DNA from: CAVQUE01 sp046290435
Lineage (GTDB): Bacteria > Actinomycetota > Acidimicrobiia > Acidimicrobiales > UBA8592
DNA: 64,000 nucleotides
Direction: 5' to 3'
Assembly: GCA_046290435.1 (NCBI GenBank)
Contig: JBKAGO010000001.1
Span: 1-64,000 of the forward strand
The position numbers and the translations under genes are program-made. The notes beneath the pieces are model-generated. The model was not told where the DNA came from. It saw nothing but the letters and a program-made list of their open reading frames with translations, and made no database searches. This document shows, piece after piece, positions 43,759 through 52,705 of the stretch. The number at the start of each line of letters is the position of its first letter. Position 1 is the first letter of the stretch.

Positions 43759-44700
43759 TCAGTACTGCTCGCGGATACGGGCCACGAACCGGTTGGCGAT
43801 CATGTTGAGGGCGAGGGTGATCGTGAAGAGGAGCAGACCGACGAAGAACAGACTCTGGAAGGTCAGTCCCTCACCCACCACGTTGTCGGTGCCCTTGGCC
43901 AGCGAGGCCATCGCGGCGGTCATCGTGAGGCTCCCGTCATAGGGGGAAGCCGTGAAGACGGCCGCGTCGGCAGCACCGCCTGCCATGAACACGACCATCG
44001 TCTCGCCCATGGCTCGGGAGACGGCGATGATCAGCGAGGCGACGAGGCCGGAGATGGCAGCGGGGATCACGACCCGTAGCGTCGTGGTGACCTTGCGGGC
44101 ACCCATGCCGGCGGAGGCTTCCCGCAATGTGTTCGGGACGGCTCGCATGGCGTCCTCGGAGACCGAGGCCACCAGCGGGATCGTCAGGATCCCCACGCCG
44201 ATGCCGGCGGCCAGGATCGACCCCCGCCCACCAACACCGCCGATGTTGGCGACGATGTTGGGGGCGATCCACAGCAGGGCGAAGAAGCCGAGGACCACGC
44301 TGGGAATACCTGCGAGGATCTCGAGGATGGGCTTCAGGACCTTGCGCACCCCAGCCGGGGCGTACTCCGACAGGTAGATCGCAGCCCCGAGTCCGAGCGG
44401 GGCGGCCACGAGCATCGCGATGGCGGTGACCCAGAACGTTGCGACGAGCAGTGTCGGGATGTCGTAGATGCCGCGGCGGGGGAACCAGCCGATCTGTCCC
44501 CAGGTGACGCTCCAGTCGATGTCGCGAATGAAGATCCAAGCCTCGGACAGCAAGGCGTACACGATCAGTGCCGAGACGAGGATGGAGAACGACGCCGCAC
44601 CGAGGAGCAGGTACCTGATCGCGGATTCGCGCCGGAGCCGTCTCGGGGACCCGGCGAGGGAATCGATGTCGACTCCGGTTCGGATGCTCACATCTGCCAT
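43759..44700 (-). CDS. pstC: Phosphate ABC transporter permease PstC
   Basis: 313 residues, six membrane helices (first at LLLGAASFSILVSALIVYALLSEAW). The EAA-loop is SEDAMRAVPNTLREASAGMGARKVTT, followed by VIPAAISGLVASLIIAVSRAMGET as in PstC. ATG 44700 is preferred to 44721, with AAGG 9 bp upstream. Separated from pstS by 104 bp that contain a strong hairpin, which may set the ratio of binding protein to permease. Confidence 0.94.
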   Translation of the reverse strand: MADVSIRTGVDIDSLAGSPRRLRRESAIRYLLLGAASFSILVSALIVYALLSEAWIFIRDIDWSVTWGQIGWFPRRGIYDIPTLLVATFWVTAIAMLVAAPLGLGAAIYLSEYAPAGVRKVLKPILEILAGIPSVVLGFFALLWIAPNIVANIGGVGGRGSILAAGIGVGILTIPLVASVSEDAMRAVPNTLREASAGMGARKVTTTLRVVIPAAISGLVASLIIAVSRAMGETMVVFMAGGAADAAVFTASPYDGSLTMTAAMASLAKGTDNVVGEGLTFQSLFFVGLLLFTITLALNMIANRFVARIREQY

Positions 44701-44744
44701 TTCGGGAAACCTTCTTCGCACTCGTCAGGGGAAAGCCGGGGGGT

Positions 44745-44776
44745 GCTCCGGGGACGGGCGAACCCGCCCCCGGAGC
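44745..44776 (-). terminator. Attenuator-like hairpin between pstS and pstC
   Basis: GCTCCGGGG-A-CGGG pairs with CCCG-C-CCCCGGAGC around a CGAA tetraloop (44745-44776), 28 bp after the pstS stop. Such structures commonly let the binding protein be made in excess over the permease by partial termination or 3'-end protection. That function is inferred. Confidence 0.65.
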
Positions 44777-44804
44777 AGTCACGGTCTGCGACCGCTGGTC
44801 GAGA

Positions 44805-45851
44805 TCAGCGGCCTTCCCAGGCAGCCTGGGTCTCGGCCTTGAGCTCTTCGGTCAGCTCGACGTAGCCGACCTTGGCCACCGCGGTGTCGAGACCCTCGGT
44901 GACGTAGAAGTCGACGAAGGCTGCTGCCGCCGGGTTCTCGGCGATGCGGGCGTTGTTCGCATAGAAGTACAGGGGCCGGGCGATCGGGTACTCGCCGCTC
45001 GCCACGGTCTCGGGGGTGGGTGCCACACAGCCGTCGCCGCCGTCGACCTCGAGGATCTTCACGTCGGAGTTGATGGCAAAGGCGTAGCCGACCCAACCGA
45101 AGCTGGTGTCGCTGCCCTGAATGCCCTGGATGATCACGTTGTCGTCAGCCGACGGGCTGTAGTCGGGGCGGGTTGTGGGTTCCTGGCCCCGCTCCTCGGC
45201 GGTGTCCTCCCACACGATCTCGATGAAAGCATCGAAGGTGCCCGACTCCTCACCGGGACCGAAGACATCCAGCGGCGCATCGGGCAGATCGCCCGCACCA
45301 CCGAGCTCGGCGGACAACTCGTTCGCGTCTGCCCAGCTCGAGAAACCGGTCGACTCCGGACCGACCAGGCCGTAGATGTCGGCGAAGCTCACGCACTCGA
45401 CCGCATCGTTCGCGGTGCTGGTGAGCACGGCAAGGCCATCGATACCGACCAACAACTCGGTGAACTCGATCCCGTTCTCCTCACAGATCGCGATCTCGTC
45501 ATCCGCGATCGCACGAGACGCACCCGTCATGTCGGCCTCGCCGTCGCAGAAGATCGCGAACCCGTCACCGGTCCCCGGACCATCGACCGCGATGTTCACG
45601 TTCGGGTTGATCTCGTTGAAGAGCTCCTGGGTACGTGCCGACACCGGCTCCACCGTCGACGAACCCGTCACGAAGACCTCGCCGGACAGATCGCCCTCGC
45701 CGGCGCCTTCTTCGGCACCCTCCTCAGAACCCTCTTCAGCGCCTTCTTCGGTCCCTGCATCGGTGTCGTCATCGTCGCCGCAGGCGGCGGCGATCAAGGC
45801 GAACGACAACAAGATGGCCAGCAATGCGACCAGTCGTCTCGAGATACTCAC
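44805..45851 (-). CDS. pstS: Phosphate-binding lipoprotein PstS
   Basis: 348 residues. The lipoprotein signal (RRLVALLAILLSFALIAAAC) is followed by a low-complexity acidic spacer (EEGAEEGSEEGAEEG). The periplasmic-binding fold follows, with phosphate-site loops TGSSTVEPVSART, the Asp-containing GEADMTGASRAI, and PGEESGTFDAF. GTG start at 45851 is preferred over the longer frame because AGGAGG lies 8 bp upstream and the signal peptide begins at once. Preceded by PHO-box-like repeats (45958-45986). Captures extracytoplasmic phosphate for PstCAB. Confidence 0.96.
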   Translation of the reverse strand: MSISRRLVALLAILLSFALIAAACGDDDDTDAGTEEGAEEGSEEGAEEGAGEGDLSGEVFVTGSSTVEPVSARTQELFNEINPNVNIAVDGPGTGDGFAIFCDGEADMTGASRAIADDEIAICEENGIEFTELLVGIDGLAVLTSTANDAVECVSFADIYGLVGPESTGFSSWADANELSAELGGAGDLPDAPLDVFGPGEESGTFDAFIEIVWEDTAEERGQEPTTRPDYSPSADDNVIIQGIQGSDTSFGWVGYAFAINSDVKILEVDGGDGCVAPTPETVASGEYPIARPLYFYANNARIAENPAAAAFVDFYVTEGLDTAVAKVGYVELTEELKAETQAAWEGR

Positions 45852-45957
45852 GGAAGTTCCCTCCTGGGGGTCTCTGTCGGTGTGGTCCCGCACCATGCGG
45901 AGGCCACGCAACAGAGGGGCACGCTACGGAGGGGTGTTGACCCCCAACGCGCCAGTC

Positions 45958-45986
45958 GGTGAACCTGAGGTGAACACCGGCCGAAC
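45958..45986 (-). promoter_or_regulatory. PHO-box-like 11-bp direct repeats upstream of pstS
   Basis: Read on the plus strand, GGTGAAC occurs at 45958-45964 and 45969-45975 and a degenerate GCCGAAC at 45980-45986, each exactly 11 bp apart. On the pstS strand this reads GTTCACC units, the half-site of actinobacterial PhoP/RegX3-type PHO boxes. The last unit is 107 bp upstream of the pstS start. It is probably the RegX3 operator. Confidence 0.75.
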
Positions 45987-46012
45987 CCTCGGAACAGGTC
46001 CCGACGCCTCGG

Positions 46013-46693
46013 TCAGTCGTCGACGATGTCGACGGTTCCGTCCTCGAGATAGTCCTGACGCTGGAGCGGCTCGGTGACGCTCGTCATGATCCCGGAGAGG
46101 TTGGCGACGATGCGCTTCCAGTACCGGTACAGGATCGCACGGGGAACGGCGAACGAGCCCGGCTCGGTCGAGTGCATCAGTTCACGGATCCGACTCTCGA
46201 GCGAGATCCGGAGATCGCTCGACCGCTGCAGGAAATCCGCGACCCGCTCGGCATCGGGCGCCACCAGCAGGTCGGCGGTCTCGGCGATCAACGCCGAGAT
46301 GACCTGCCGCTCGCGGACCATCACCGCAGTGTCGGGCTGTCCGGCCAGCGAAATGCCCTCCTCGGCGAGATCGAGGATGTTCTTCGCCTGGTCGCCGATG
46401 CGTTCCACCTTCTTGATCAGCAGCGTGTAGCTCAGCACGACCGCAACGTCGAAGGTGCCGTGCACTGCGAGATGGGTGACGAGGACGCCCCGCAACTCCT
46501 GCTCGGCGCGGTTGATCCGTTCGTCGGTGGCCCGCACGTCTTCGGTCACCGACGAGACATCGGCTCCGCCGAGCACCGCCGTGCAGGCGAGATCGAACGA
46601 GTGCCGTGCGTCGGCCAACATCGACACGGTGCGGTTCGTGATCTGCTCGAGACCGGATTCGCTCTCGCCCTTGCGGAAGAAGGACATCACCAT
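46013..46693 (-). CDS. Second PhoU-domain protein
   Basis: 226 residues with PhoU-type helical bundles. The first repeat includes DERINRAEQELRGVLVTHLAV and SYTLLIKKVERIGDQAKNILDLAEEG, with the E-R-I-G-D metal motif. The second repeat is diverged and lacks a clear E-R-x-G-D. It is directly downstream (21 bp) of the Na/Pi cotransporter gene, which often carries its own PhoU-like regulatory domain; here that domain is a separate protein. GGAG lies 6 bp before the ATG at 46693. Likely regulates the cotransporter and not Pst. Confidence 0.82.
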   Translation of the reverse strand: MVMSFFRKGESESGLEQITNRTVSMLADARHSFDLACTAVLGGADVSSVTEDVRATDERINRAEQELRGVLVTHLAVHGTFDVAVVLSYTLLIKKVERIGDQAKNILDLAEEGISLAGQPDTAVMVRERQVISALIAETADLLVAPDAERVADFLQRSSDLRISLESRIRELMHSTEPGSFAVPRAILYRYWKRIVANLSGIMTSVTEPLQRQDYLEDGTVDIVDD

Positions 46694-46714
46694 GACAAGC
46701 TCCAGAGTGGGGCG

Positions 46715-47854
46715 TCAGCGCAGCAGCGCGACACCGATGAGGGGGATGACGATGAACGCCCCGACCACGTAGCCCACAGCGTAGGCACGCCGTTGGATCG
46801 CGAGGTCCGCGAGCGCCTGGGCCAGGCGGATCGGGATGTCACGCATCAACGGCACGGGATAGAGGATGAGGATTCCGGCCACGTTGAACAGGGTGTGGAC
46901 GAGCGCAATCGTGAGCGCTTCCGGGCGACTCGCCGCCAGTGCCGCCAACAGCGCAGTGAACGTGGTTCCCACATTGGCCCCGAGGGTGACCGGGTACGCG
47001 TTGCGCAAGGTGATCACACCCGCTGCAGCGAGAGGCACGAGGATCGACGTGGTGATGCTCGAGGACTGGACCGAGACCGTCACCACGACTCCGAGCGCCA
47101 TGGCCACGAGGCCGCCGCCCTTGCCGAGCACCGCGTTGAGGGACCGCTCGATCCGGTCGGCGACCAACGCCTTCATGTTCTTGGTTATGAAGATGAGCGC
47201 AGAGATGACGATGATCAGGCCGGTGCCGACGAGGAGCACCCCGAGCACGTTGCCGCTCGCACCGAGGGTTTGCCACAGGTCGCTGAGCCAACCGACCGGC
47301 TCCTTCACCCACTGTTTGATGGGGCTCTCCCAATCCGATCCGCCGGTCCCCGTGAGCCGCTCGGTGAGCCACTCGGCGGTCGAAGAGAGCACTCCTGTGA
47401 TGAGTTCGAACGGAAGCAGGATCGCCACCGCCAGGAGATTGAAGAAGTCGTGCACGGTGGCCGTGGCGAATGCTCGACGGAACTCCGCCGACTGCCGGAT
47501 GTGTCCGAGCGAGATCAAGGTGCCCGTCACCGTGGTCCCGATGTTGGCGCCCATGATCATGGGTACGGCGTCGTCGACCCCCACAGCGCCTGCTGCCACG
47601 AGACCCACGATCACCGACGTGCTCGCCGACGACGACTGCACGAGGACGGTGCCCAGGATTCCGACGAACAAGGCCGCCAAGGGGTTCCCGACGGCCGAGA
47701 ACAACTGCTCCTGTGTGTCCTCCCCCATCGCAGCGATCCCCTCCTCGAGCGACGACACGCCGACGAGGAACAGGTAGATGAGGGCCACGACGACGCCAGC
47801 TCGGGCGGGCGCAGGGAGGCGTCGAGGTACGGGCTCGACCTGGAGCAGACTCAT
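46715..47854 (-). CDS. Na/phosphate cotransporter (PNaS/NptA family)
   Basis: 379 residues, about nine membrane helices. The two inverted QSSS repeats that define the family are present: TVLVQSSSASTSVIVG and TVSVQSSSITTSILVP, each followed by a GANIGTT/GANVGTT motif. It should import phosphate with sodium at low affinity. It is the first gene of a pair with the PhoU-domain protein. PHO-box-like repeats lie immediately upstream (47877-47905), so it is probably phosphate-regulated too. Confidence 0.9.
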   Translation of the reverse strand: MSLLQVEPVPRRLPAPARAGVVVALIYLFLVGVSSLEEGIAAMGEDTQEQLFSAVGNPLAALFVGILGTVLVQSSSASTSVIVGLVAAGAVGVDDAVPMIMGANIGTTVTGTLISLGHIRQSAEFRRAFATATVHDFFNLLAVAILLPFELITGVLSSTAEWLTERLTGTGGSDWESPIKQWVKEPVGWLSDLWQTLGASGNVLGVLLVGTGLIIVISALIFITKNMKALVADRIERSLNAVLGKGGGLVAMALGVVVTVSVQSSSITTSILVPLAAAGVITLRNAYPVTLGANVGTTFTALLAALAASRPEALTIALVHTLFNVAGILILYPVPLMRDIPIRLAQALADLAIQRRAYAVGYVVGAFIVIPLIGVALLR

Positions 47855-47876
47855 GGCTCGCCGAAGCTAACACCGA

Positions 47877-47905
47877 GACGAACGAAGGGTGAATTTCCGG
47901 TGACG
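47877..47905 (-). promoter_or_regulatory. PHO-box-like 11-bp repeats upstream of the Na/Pi cotransporter
   Basis: Plus-strand units GACGAAC (47877-47883), GGTGAAT (47888-47894) and GGTGACG (47899-47905) are spaced exactly 11 bp apart, like the array before pstS. The nearest unit is 23 bp from the start codon, so the transcription start must be very close to the gene. Confidence 0.6.
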
Positions 47906-47934
47906 AGACGACGCCAACGACGAGAGGGGCCGAG

Positions 47935-48402
47935 TCAGAGCGCCCCGGCTGCGGCGAGCACCTCGAGGTCGCGGGGGTAGCTGAGCAGCCCGGCGGCCTC
48001 GTCCGGGGAGACCCAACGGATCTCCTCGACCTCGTCGTTCGGTTCGAACGCCCCGTCGACGACCGTCATCAGCCAATAGCGGACGAGCTTGTCGCGACCC
48101 TTGTGGTCGACATAGCGGGTGACAGCGACCTCGGCACCCAGCGAGCAGACGAGCCCGGTCTCCTCGGCGACCTCACGTAGCGCGCACTGTTCGAGGGTCT
48201 CGCCCGGGTCGAGCTTGCCCTTCGGGAACGTCCAGTCGTCGTAGCGAGGCCGATGGACCAACAGGATGCGCCCGTTCCCGTCGACGACCACGCCCCCGCC
48301 GGCGAAGACCTCCACCTCGACATCGGCCTCGACATCGGCCTCACCAACGCCGCGATCGTCGTGGTGACCGACGTCGCTGCGGTCGTCGGGCTGCTGTGTC
48401 AC
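47935..48402 (-). CDS. Nudix hydrolase (MutT-like)
   Basis: 155 residues. The Nudix box is present: GKLDPGETLEQCAL continuing to REVAEETGLV. The N-terminal 35 residues are acidic and repetitive (DDRGVGEADVEADVEVEVF). It hydrolyses a nucleoside diphosphate linked to another moiety, candidates being 8-oxo-dGTP, ADP-ribose or diadenosine polyphosphate. Mycobacterial MutT1 has a similar N-terminal domain fused to a histidine phosphatase, absent here. GTG 48402 overlaps the ppk stop as GTGA, so it is coupled to polyphosphate kinase, an arrangement also seen near mycobacterial ppk1-mutT1. Confidence 0.87.
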   Translation of the reverse strand: MTQQPDDRSDVGHHDDRGVGEADVEADVEVEVFAGGGVVVDGNGRILLVHRPRYDDWTFPKGKLDPGETLEQCALREVAEETGLVCSLGAEVAVTRYVDHKGRDKLVRYWLMTVVDGAFEPNDEVEEIRWVSPDEAAGLLSYPRDLEVLAAAGAL

Positions 48403-50474
48403 TCCGAGGCCCGGGCGATGAGCAGCTGCTGGGACGACGTCGCCGGGTCCTCCGCGCAACGCACCCACGTGCCCGACGCATCGAGGTCCCACGCGAGCCA
48501 GCGATCGGCCAGCTGCAACTGGAACAGCTCGTCGAGGCGGGCGCGCAGCGCCGGATGCTCGATGGGCGTCAGCGCCTCGACCCGGCGGTCGAGATTGCGG
48601 GGCATGAGGTCGGCCGAGCCGATGAGGTGCACCGGACGGCCCGGCCCGTCGCCGTGCGCGAACCGGAAGATGCGCGGGTGCTCGAGGAACCGGCCGATGA
48701 GCGACCGGACCCGCACCGTCTCGGACAGCCCCGGAACCCCGGGACGCAGACAGCAGATGCCGCGGATCAACAGGTCGATGCGCACACCGGCCTGGGCGGC
48801 CATGTAGAGCTCGTCGATCATGTCGGCATCGACGAGGCTGTTCATCTTCATCGCGATGTGCCCGTCGGGGCCGTGCTCGGCCTCGTTGCGGATGAGGTCG
48901 GTGATTCGGCCGCGGAGCCCGTCCGGAGCCACGACCAGCTTGCGGTAGGCCAGGTGACGGCCGTACCCGGTGAGCCCGTTGAACAGCTGGGAGAGGTCGT
49001 GGCCTATGTCGGGATCGGAGGTCAGCAGCCCGAGATCGGTGTACATGCGTGCCGTCTTGGCGTTGTAGTTGCCCGTGCCCACATGGCAGTAGCGGTGCAC
49101 GCCGTCTGGCTCGGAGCGCACCACCAGCAACGTCTTGGTGTGCACCTTGAGCCCCACGAGGCCGTAGGCGACGTGGACGCCGGCGTCTTCGAGGCGGCGG
49201 GCCCAGCCGATGTTGGCGGCCTCGTCGAAACGGGCCTTGAGCTCGACCACCACCGCCACCTGCTTGCCGGACTCGGCGGCGCGGATGAGGTGTTCGACCA
49301 CCGGTGAGTCGCCCGAGGTGCGGTACAGCGTCATCTTGATGGCCTGCACCAGCGGATCCCGGGCCGCCTGGCGCAGCATCTCGTCGACGGTGGTGATGAA
49401 CGACTCGTACGGGTGGTGCACCAACACGTCGCGTTCTCGCAACAGCTCGAAGATGTCGACCGGTTCGTCGTCCTCGGTCCGGAACGGCAGCGGCGTGACG
49501 GGGACGTGGGGCGGGTCGCGCAGCTCGGGCCGGTCGAGCGAGACGAGCTCGAACAGGTCCACCAGGCTCAACGGCACGTCGGTGACGTACACGTCGTCGT
49601 CGCCGAGCTCGAGCTCCTTCACCAACAGCGCCGCGACGTCGGCGGACAGCGACCGGCTGAGCTGGAGGCGCACGGCCTGCTGGAACCTGCGGCGCCGCAG
49701 CTCGAGCTCGACGGCCGACATGAGGTTCGAGACCTCTTCCTCGTCGATCTCGAGATCTGCGTTGCGGGTGACCCTGAACGCGATGGTCTCGACGACCTCC
49801 ATCCCCGGGAAGAGCTGGTCGACATGCGCGAAGACGACCTCTTCGAGGGTGATGAAGCGCAACGAGGCGTCACCGGTTGCGGACAGCGCGATGAACCGAC
49901 CGAGCACCGGCGGCATCTTGAGCCGGGCGAACCGGCGGTTGCCGTCACGGGGATCACGAAGGATCACACCAAGGCTCAACGACAGGTTCGAGATGTAGGG
50001 GAAGGGATGGCCCGGGTCGACCGCGAGCGGCGTGAGGACCGGGAAGATCCGGTTCTCGAAATGGGCCGTCATCGCCAGCCGGTCCTCGGCGGTGAGGTCG
50101 GCCCAGGTGACGAGCGAGATCCCTTCGGCGTCGAGGGCATCGACGACCTCGGCGTACACCTCGCCCAAGACGTCGAGCTGACGGTCGACCTCGTCGCGGA
50201 TGTCGGTGAGCGTCATCGACGGGGTGCGCCCGTCGGGGGTCCGGGTGGACATCTTCGCCTCGACCTGGTTCTTCAGGCCGGCAACACGCACCTGGAAGAA
50301 CTCGTCGAGGTTCGAGCCCCAGATGGCGATGAACTTGAGACGCTCGAGCAGCGGCTGCGCCGGATCCGCAGCCTGCGCCAGCACCCGGTCGTTGAAGGCG
50401 AGCCAGGAGAGCTCGCGGTTGAAGTAGCGATCGGCGATCCAGGTCGCGTCCTCGGCAACACTCGTGTCGGTCAT
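48399..50474 (-). CDS. ppk1: Polyphosphate kinase 1
   Basis: 691 residues, normal PPK1 length. It polymerises the gamma-phosphate of ATP into polyphosphate, reversibly. N-terminal domain: YFNRELSWLAFNDRVL and IWGSNLDEFFQVRVAG. The ATP and phospho-His region includes HPYESFITTVDEML, VAVVELKARFDE, and the autophosphorylated His in RYCHVGTGNYN followed by KTARMYTDLGLLT. C-terminal MPRNLDRRVE is also typical. It is upstream of and coupled to the Nudix gene, and close to the Pst/PhoU/RegX3 cluster. No PHO-box-like repeat was found in the 90 bp before it. Confidence 0.96.
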   Translation of the reverse strand: MTDTSVAEDATWIADRYFNRELSWLAFNDRVLAQAADPAQPLLERLKFIAIWGSNLDEFFQVRVAGLKNQVEAKMSTRTPDGRTPSMTLTDIRDEVDRQLDVLGEVYAEVVDALDAEGISLVTWADLTAEDRLAMTAHFENRIFPVLTPLAVDPGHPFPYISNLSLSLGVILRDPRDGNRRFARLKMPPVLGRFIALSATGDASLRFITLEEVVFAHVDQLFPGMEVVETIAFRVTRNADLEIDEEEVSNLMSAVELELRRRRFQQAVRLQLSRSLSADVAALLVKELELGDDDVYVTDVPLSLVDLFELVSLDRPELRDPPHVPVTPLPFRTEDDEPVDIFELLRERDVLVHHPYESFITTVDEMLRQAARDPLVQAIKMTLYRTSGDSPVVEHLIRAAESGKQVAVVVELKARFDEAANIGWARRLEDAGVHVAYGLVGLKVHTKTLLVVRSEPDGVHRYCHVGTGNYNAKTARMYTDLGLLTSDPDIGHDLSQLFNGLTGYGRHLAYRKLVVAPDGLRGRITDLIRNEAEHGPDGHIAMKMNSLVDADMIDELYMAAQAGVRIDLLIRGICCLRPGVPGLSETVRVRSLIGRFLEHPRIFRFAHGDGPGRPVHLIGSADLMPRNLDRRVEALTPIEHPALRARLDELFQLQLADRWLAWDLDASGTWVRCAEDPATSSQQLLIARASE

Positions 50475-50564
50475 CGCTTGTCGGGACCCGCTCCCCTCAC
50501 GGTCTGGTGTGTGGACGGACGATCCGGAGCCTGCGGACCCCGGCGCGATTCGCTGCCCTCGGGC

Positions 50565-50834
50565 TCAGGTGCCCTCTTCGTCGTAACCGAGATCCCACTC
50601 GATCATGAAATTCTCGCGCTCGGCGTCGCGGTTGACCCGCTCGCGGTTGCGCCGGAACTGCGGATCGTGGGGAGGCAGCAGCACCAGCCGGGCATTGACG
50701 CGGGTGCGGAAGGCCTCGATCGCATCGCGATCGCCGAAGTCGGAGCGGATCTCCCAGTGCGGCGCCACCGGGCCCAGGTACACGAGTTTCACGTGTGCCA
50801 CCGGAGGTACGTTCTCGGTCTCGACGTCGGTCAT
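50565..50834 (-). CDS. Conserved-looking small acidic protein, unrecognised
   Basis: 89 residues starting MTDVETENVPPVAHVKLVYLG. Predicted alpha/beta with WEIRSDFGDRDAIEAFRTRVNARLVLLPP followed by a charged helix (RRNRERVNRDAERENFMIEW) and an acidic C-terminus. Strong codon bias and well-defined ends support it being real. It lies 110 bp downstream of htrA on the same strand and 90 bp upstream of ppk1. It is not a family I recognise, and no cysteine, signal or helix suggests a location other than cytosol. Confidence 0.65.
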   Translation of the reverse strand: MTDVETENVPPVAHVKLVYLGPVAPHWEIRSDFGDRDAIEAFRTRVNARLVLLPPHDPQFRRNRERVNRDAERENFMIEWDLGYDEEGT

Positions 50835-50944
50835 CGGGCCAGCATACCGGCGCAGCCCCGAGGCCCGGGACGGCGCCGATCCCCACATCGGCGGCCAGCC
50901 GTCGGCGGGAGACATCGGGCGACCGCGTGCGCCGCGCCGGCCGA

Positions 50945-52261
50945 TCAGCGTTCGACGAGCTCGATGTCGAAGGGCCGGCTGCCGCCGTCGCGTTGTACGA
51001 CGACGGTGACGAGGTCGCCCGGTCGCCGGCTGCGCACGACCCTGGCGACGTCTTCGGCCGAGGTGATTGCCTCGCCGGCGATCTCGGTGACGACGTCGCC
51101 GCGGGTGATGCCGGCTTCCTCGGCGGGCGAGCCGGGCACGACGTCTTGGACGAAGGCCCCCGCCGGGACCGACACCCCGAACTCGTCCTGGACCGAGGGG
51201 TCGAGGTTGGCGAGCGAGATGGACGTCACGCCCAGGAACGCCGTGTCGGGGCTGAGGTCGGCGTCGCCGTCGAGGGCCCGGTCGATCAGGGGACGGACCA
51301 CGTCGATGGAGATCGCGAAGCCGATGTTCTGCGCGTTGTCGATGATGGCGGTGTTGATCCCGACGACCTGGCCTGCAGCGTTCACGAGCGGCCCACCGGA
51401 GTTGCCCGGGTTGATGGCCGCATCGGTCTGGATGAGGTTCTCGAGACGGATGAAGGCGTCGGTGATGGTGCGGTCCTTGGCGGACACGATGCCCTTGGTG
51501 ACGCTGGGGGTCGAACCCAGGTCGAGGGCGTTGCCGATGGCGACGACGTCGTCGCCGACACGGAGATCCTCGGCCGATCCGAGATCGGCCGGTTGGAGTC
51601 CACTGATGTCCTCGGCGTCGACGATGGCGATGTCGTCGTCGGGGAAGGTGCCGACGACCGTGGCCGTCTTGACCGTCCCGTCGAAGAACGTGACCTCGAT
51701 GGTGTCGGCGTCGGCGATGACATGGGCGTTGGTGAGGATCAGGCCGTCCTCGCCGATGACCACGCCCGACCCGGCTCCCTCGAAGATGCCGGCTCGCGAT
51801 TCCGAGCCGGTGTTGATCGTGACGACCGACGGTCGCACCTTGGCGAGCACGCCCTGGATGTCGAGCACGTCGCCTTCGAGGATGGTCGACGGCCCGAGTT
51901 CGGGGAACTGCACCACGGTCTCGGTCCGGGACGGACCGTTGTCGAAGACCACGACAGCCAGCAGGATCGTGAACGCGGCCAGGGCTGCGCCGGCGAACAT
52001 CGCGACTGCCGGACCTGCCAGGCGGCGCCAGCCCGTCGCAGCCGGTTCGAGCGGCGGGAGATCGACCGGCTCGGCATCGGGAACGGGCCGCCACGGCCCA
52101 TAGCCGTAGTGTGCCGGGTCGTAGATGGGCGGTCGGGTGGGACGAGACGCAGCGTGCGGCGACGGGGGTGCGCTCACCGGCATCTGCTCCACAGGCCGCG
52201 GTGGAGGCGGCGGGGGCAGGCGGGCATCGTCGTGGTGGCGCACCCGACCATCGTGACCCAT
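50945..52261 (-). CDS. HtrA/DegP-like trypsin-PDZ protease, membrane-anchored
   Basis: 438 residues from ATG 52261 (454 from 52309). A cytoplasmic Pro-rich N-terminus precedes one membrane helix (AVAMFAGAALAAFTILLAVVVF), a protease domain with intact triad and a C-terminal PDZ domain (about 345-435). Triad: His in LTNAHVIADA, Asp in DIAIVDAED, Ser in GNSGGPLVNA. It degrades misfolded extracytoplasmic proteins. Position beside an ECF sigma factor, its anti-sigma, whiB and tatA resembles the mycobacterial sigE-rseA-htrA-tatB neighbourhood. Divergent from a whiB gene across 145 bp. Confidence 0.92.
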   Translation of the reverse strand: MGHDGRVRHHDDARLPPPPPPRPVEQMPVSAPPSPHAASRPTRPPIYDPAHYGYGPWRPVPDAEPVDLPPLEPAATGWRRLAGPAVAMFAGAALAAFTILLAVVVFDNGPSRTETVVQFPELGPSTILEGDVLDIQGVLAKVRPSVVTINTGSESRAGIFEGAGSGVVIGEDGLILTNAHVIADADTIEVTFFDGTVKTATVVGTFPDDDIAIVDAEDISGLQPADLGSAEDLRVGDDVVAIGNALDLGSTPSVTKGIVSAKDRTITDAFIRLENLIQTDAAINPGNSGGPLVNAAGQVVGINTAIIDNAQNIGFAISIDVVRPLIDRALDGDADLSPDTAFLGVTSISLANLDPSVQDEFGVSVPAGAFVQDVVPGSPAEEAGITRGDVVTEIAGEAITSAEDVARVVRSRRPGDLVTVVVQRDGGSRPFDIELVER

Positions 52262-52406
52262 CGGCGGCCCCCGTCCAAGGCGCGCGGCCCGGTTTCCCGT
52301 TGCGACCATCGTCGGGGAACAGCAGTTCGGTGTTTACAATCGCGCTTTACGGGAACTTTCCCGGTGGTGTGTGCGTATGTACAGCGCATCAGGAGGTGCA
52401 TTCGCC
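52262..52406. promoter_or_regulatory. Divergent promoter region of htrA and whiB
   Basis: The stretch around 52325-52365 is AT-rich for this genome (TTCGGTGTTTACAATCGCGC and TTTACGGGAACTTTCC), and an AGGAGGT ribosome site lies at 52391-52397, 9 bp before the whiB GTG. It probably holds the whiB promoter and possibly that of htrA. No specific operator can be named. Confidence 0.5.
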
Positions 52407-52649
52407 GTGGATACCAGTTGGATGGCACAGGGAAACTGTGCCGAACGCCCCCCAGAACTGTTCTTTCCGAGCGATGGCGTCGGTGTCGAAGTGGCCCGAC
52501 GCATCTGCGCGACCTGCCCGGTCAAAGAACCCTGCCTCGAACACGCCCTCGCGAACCGGATCGATCACGGTGTGTGGGGTGGCTGCTCCGAACGCGAGCG
52601 CCGCCGCATCCTCAAGCGTCGTCGTGAAGCCGCCGGGGCCACTGCCTGA
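52407..52649 (+). CDS. WhiB-family iron-sulfur regulator (short form)
   Basis: 80 residues. All four cluster cysteines: one in AQGNCAERPP and three in RICATCPVKEPCLEHAL. GVWGGCSERERRR is the conserved turn, followed by a basic DNA-contact tail (ILKRRREAAG). This is the standard WhiB1/WhmE size. GTG 52407 is preferred to ATG 52377 because AGGAGGT lies 9 bp upstream and other WhiB proteins begin at this point. Divergent from htrA. Confidence 0.93.
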   Translation: MDTSWMAQGNCAERPPELFFPSDGVGVEVARRICATCPVKEPCLEHALANRIDHGVWGGCSERERRRILKRRREAAGATA

Positions 52650-52705
52650 GCAGCCCCCGGGCTGCTCACCAGCAGGCGCTGAGGATCGGTCGGGTCCAGG
52701 ATCCG

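Noticed and set aside
45689..45771. Tandem-repeat-like stretch inside pstS (GAGGAGGGC-type codons)
   Set aside because: It encodes the acidic Glu/Gly spacer after the lipoprotein cysteine, a common linker; in-frame and not a separate element.
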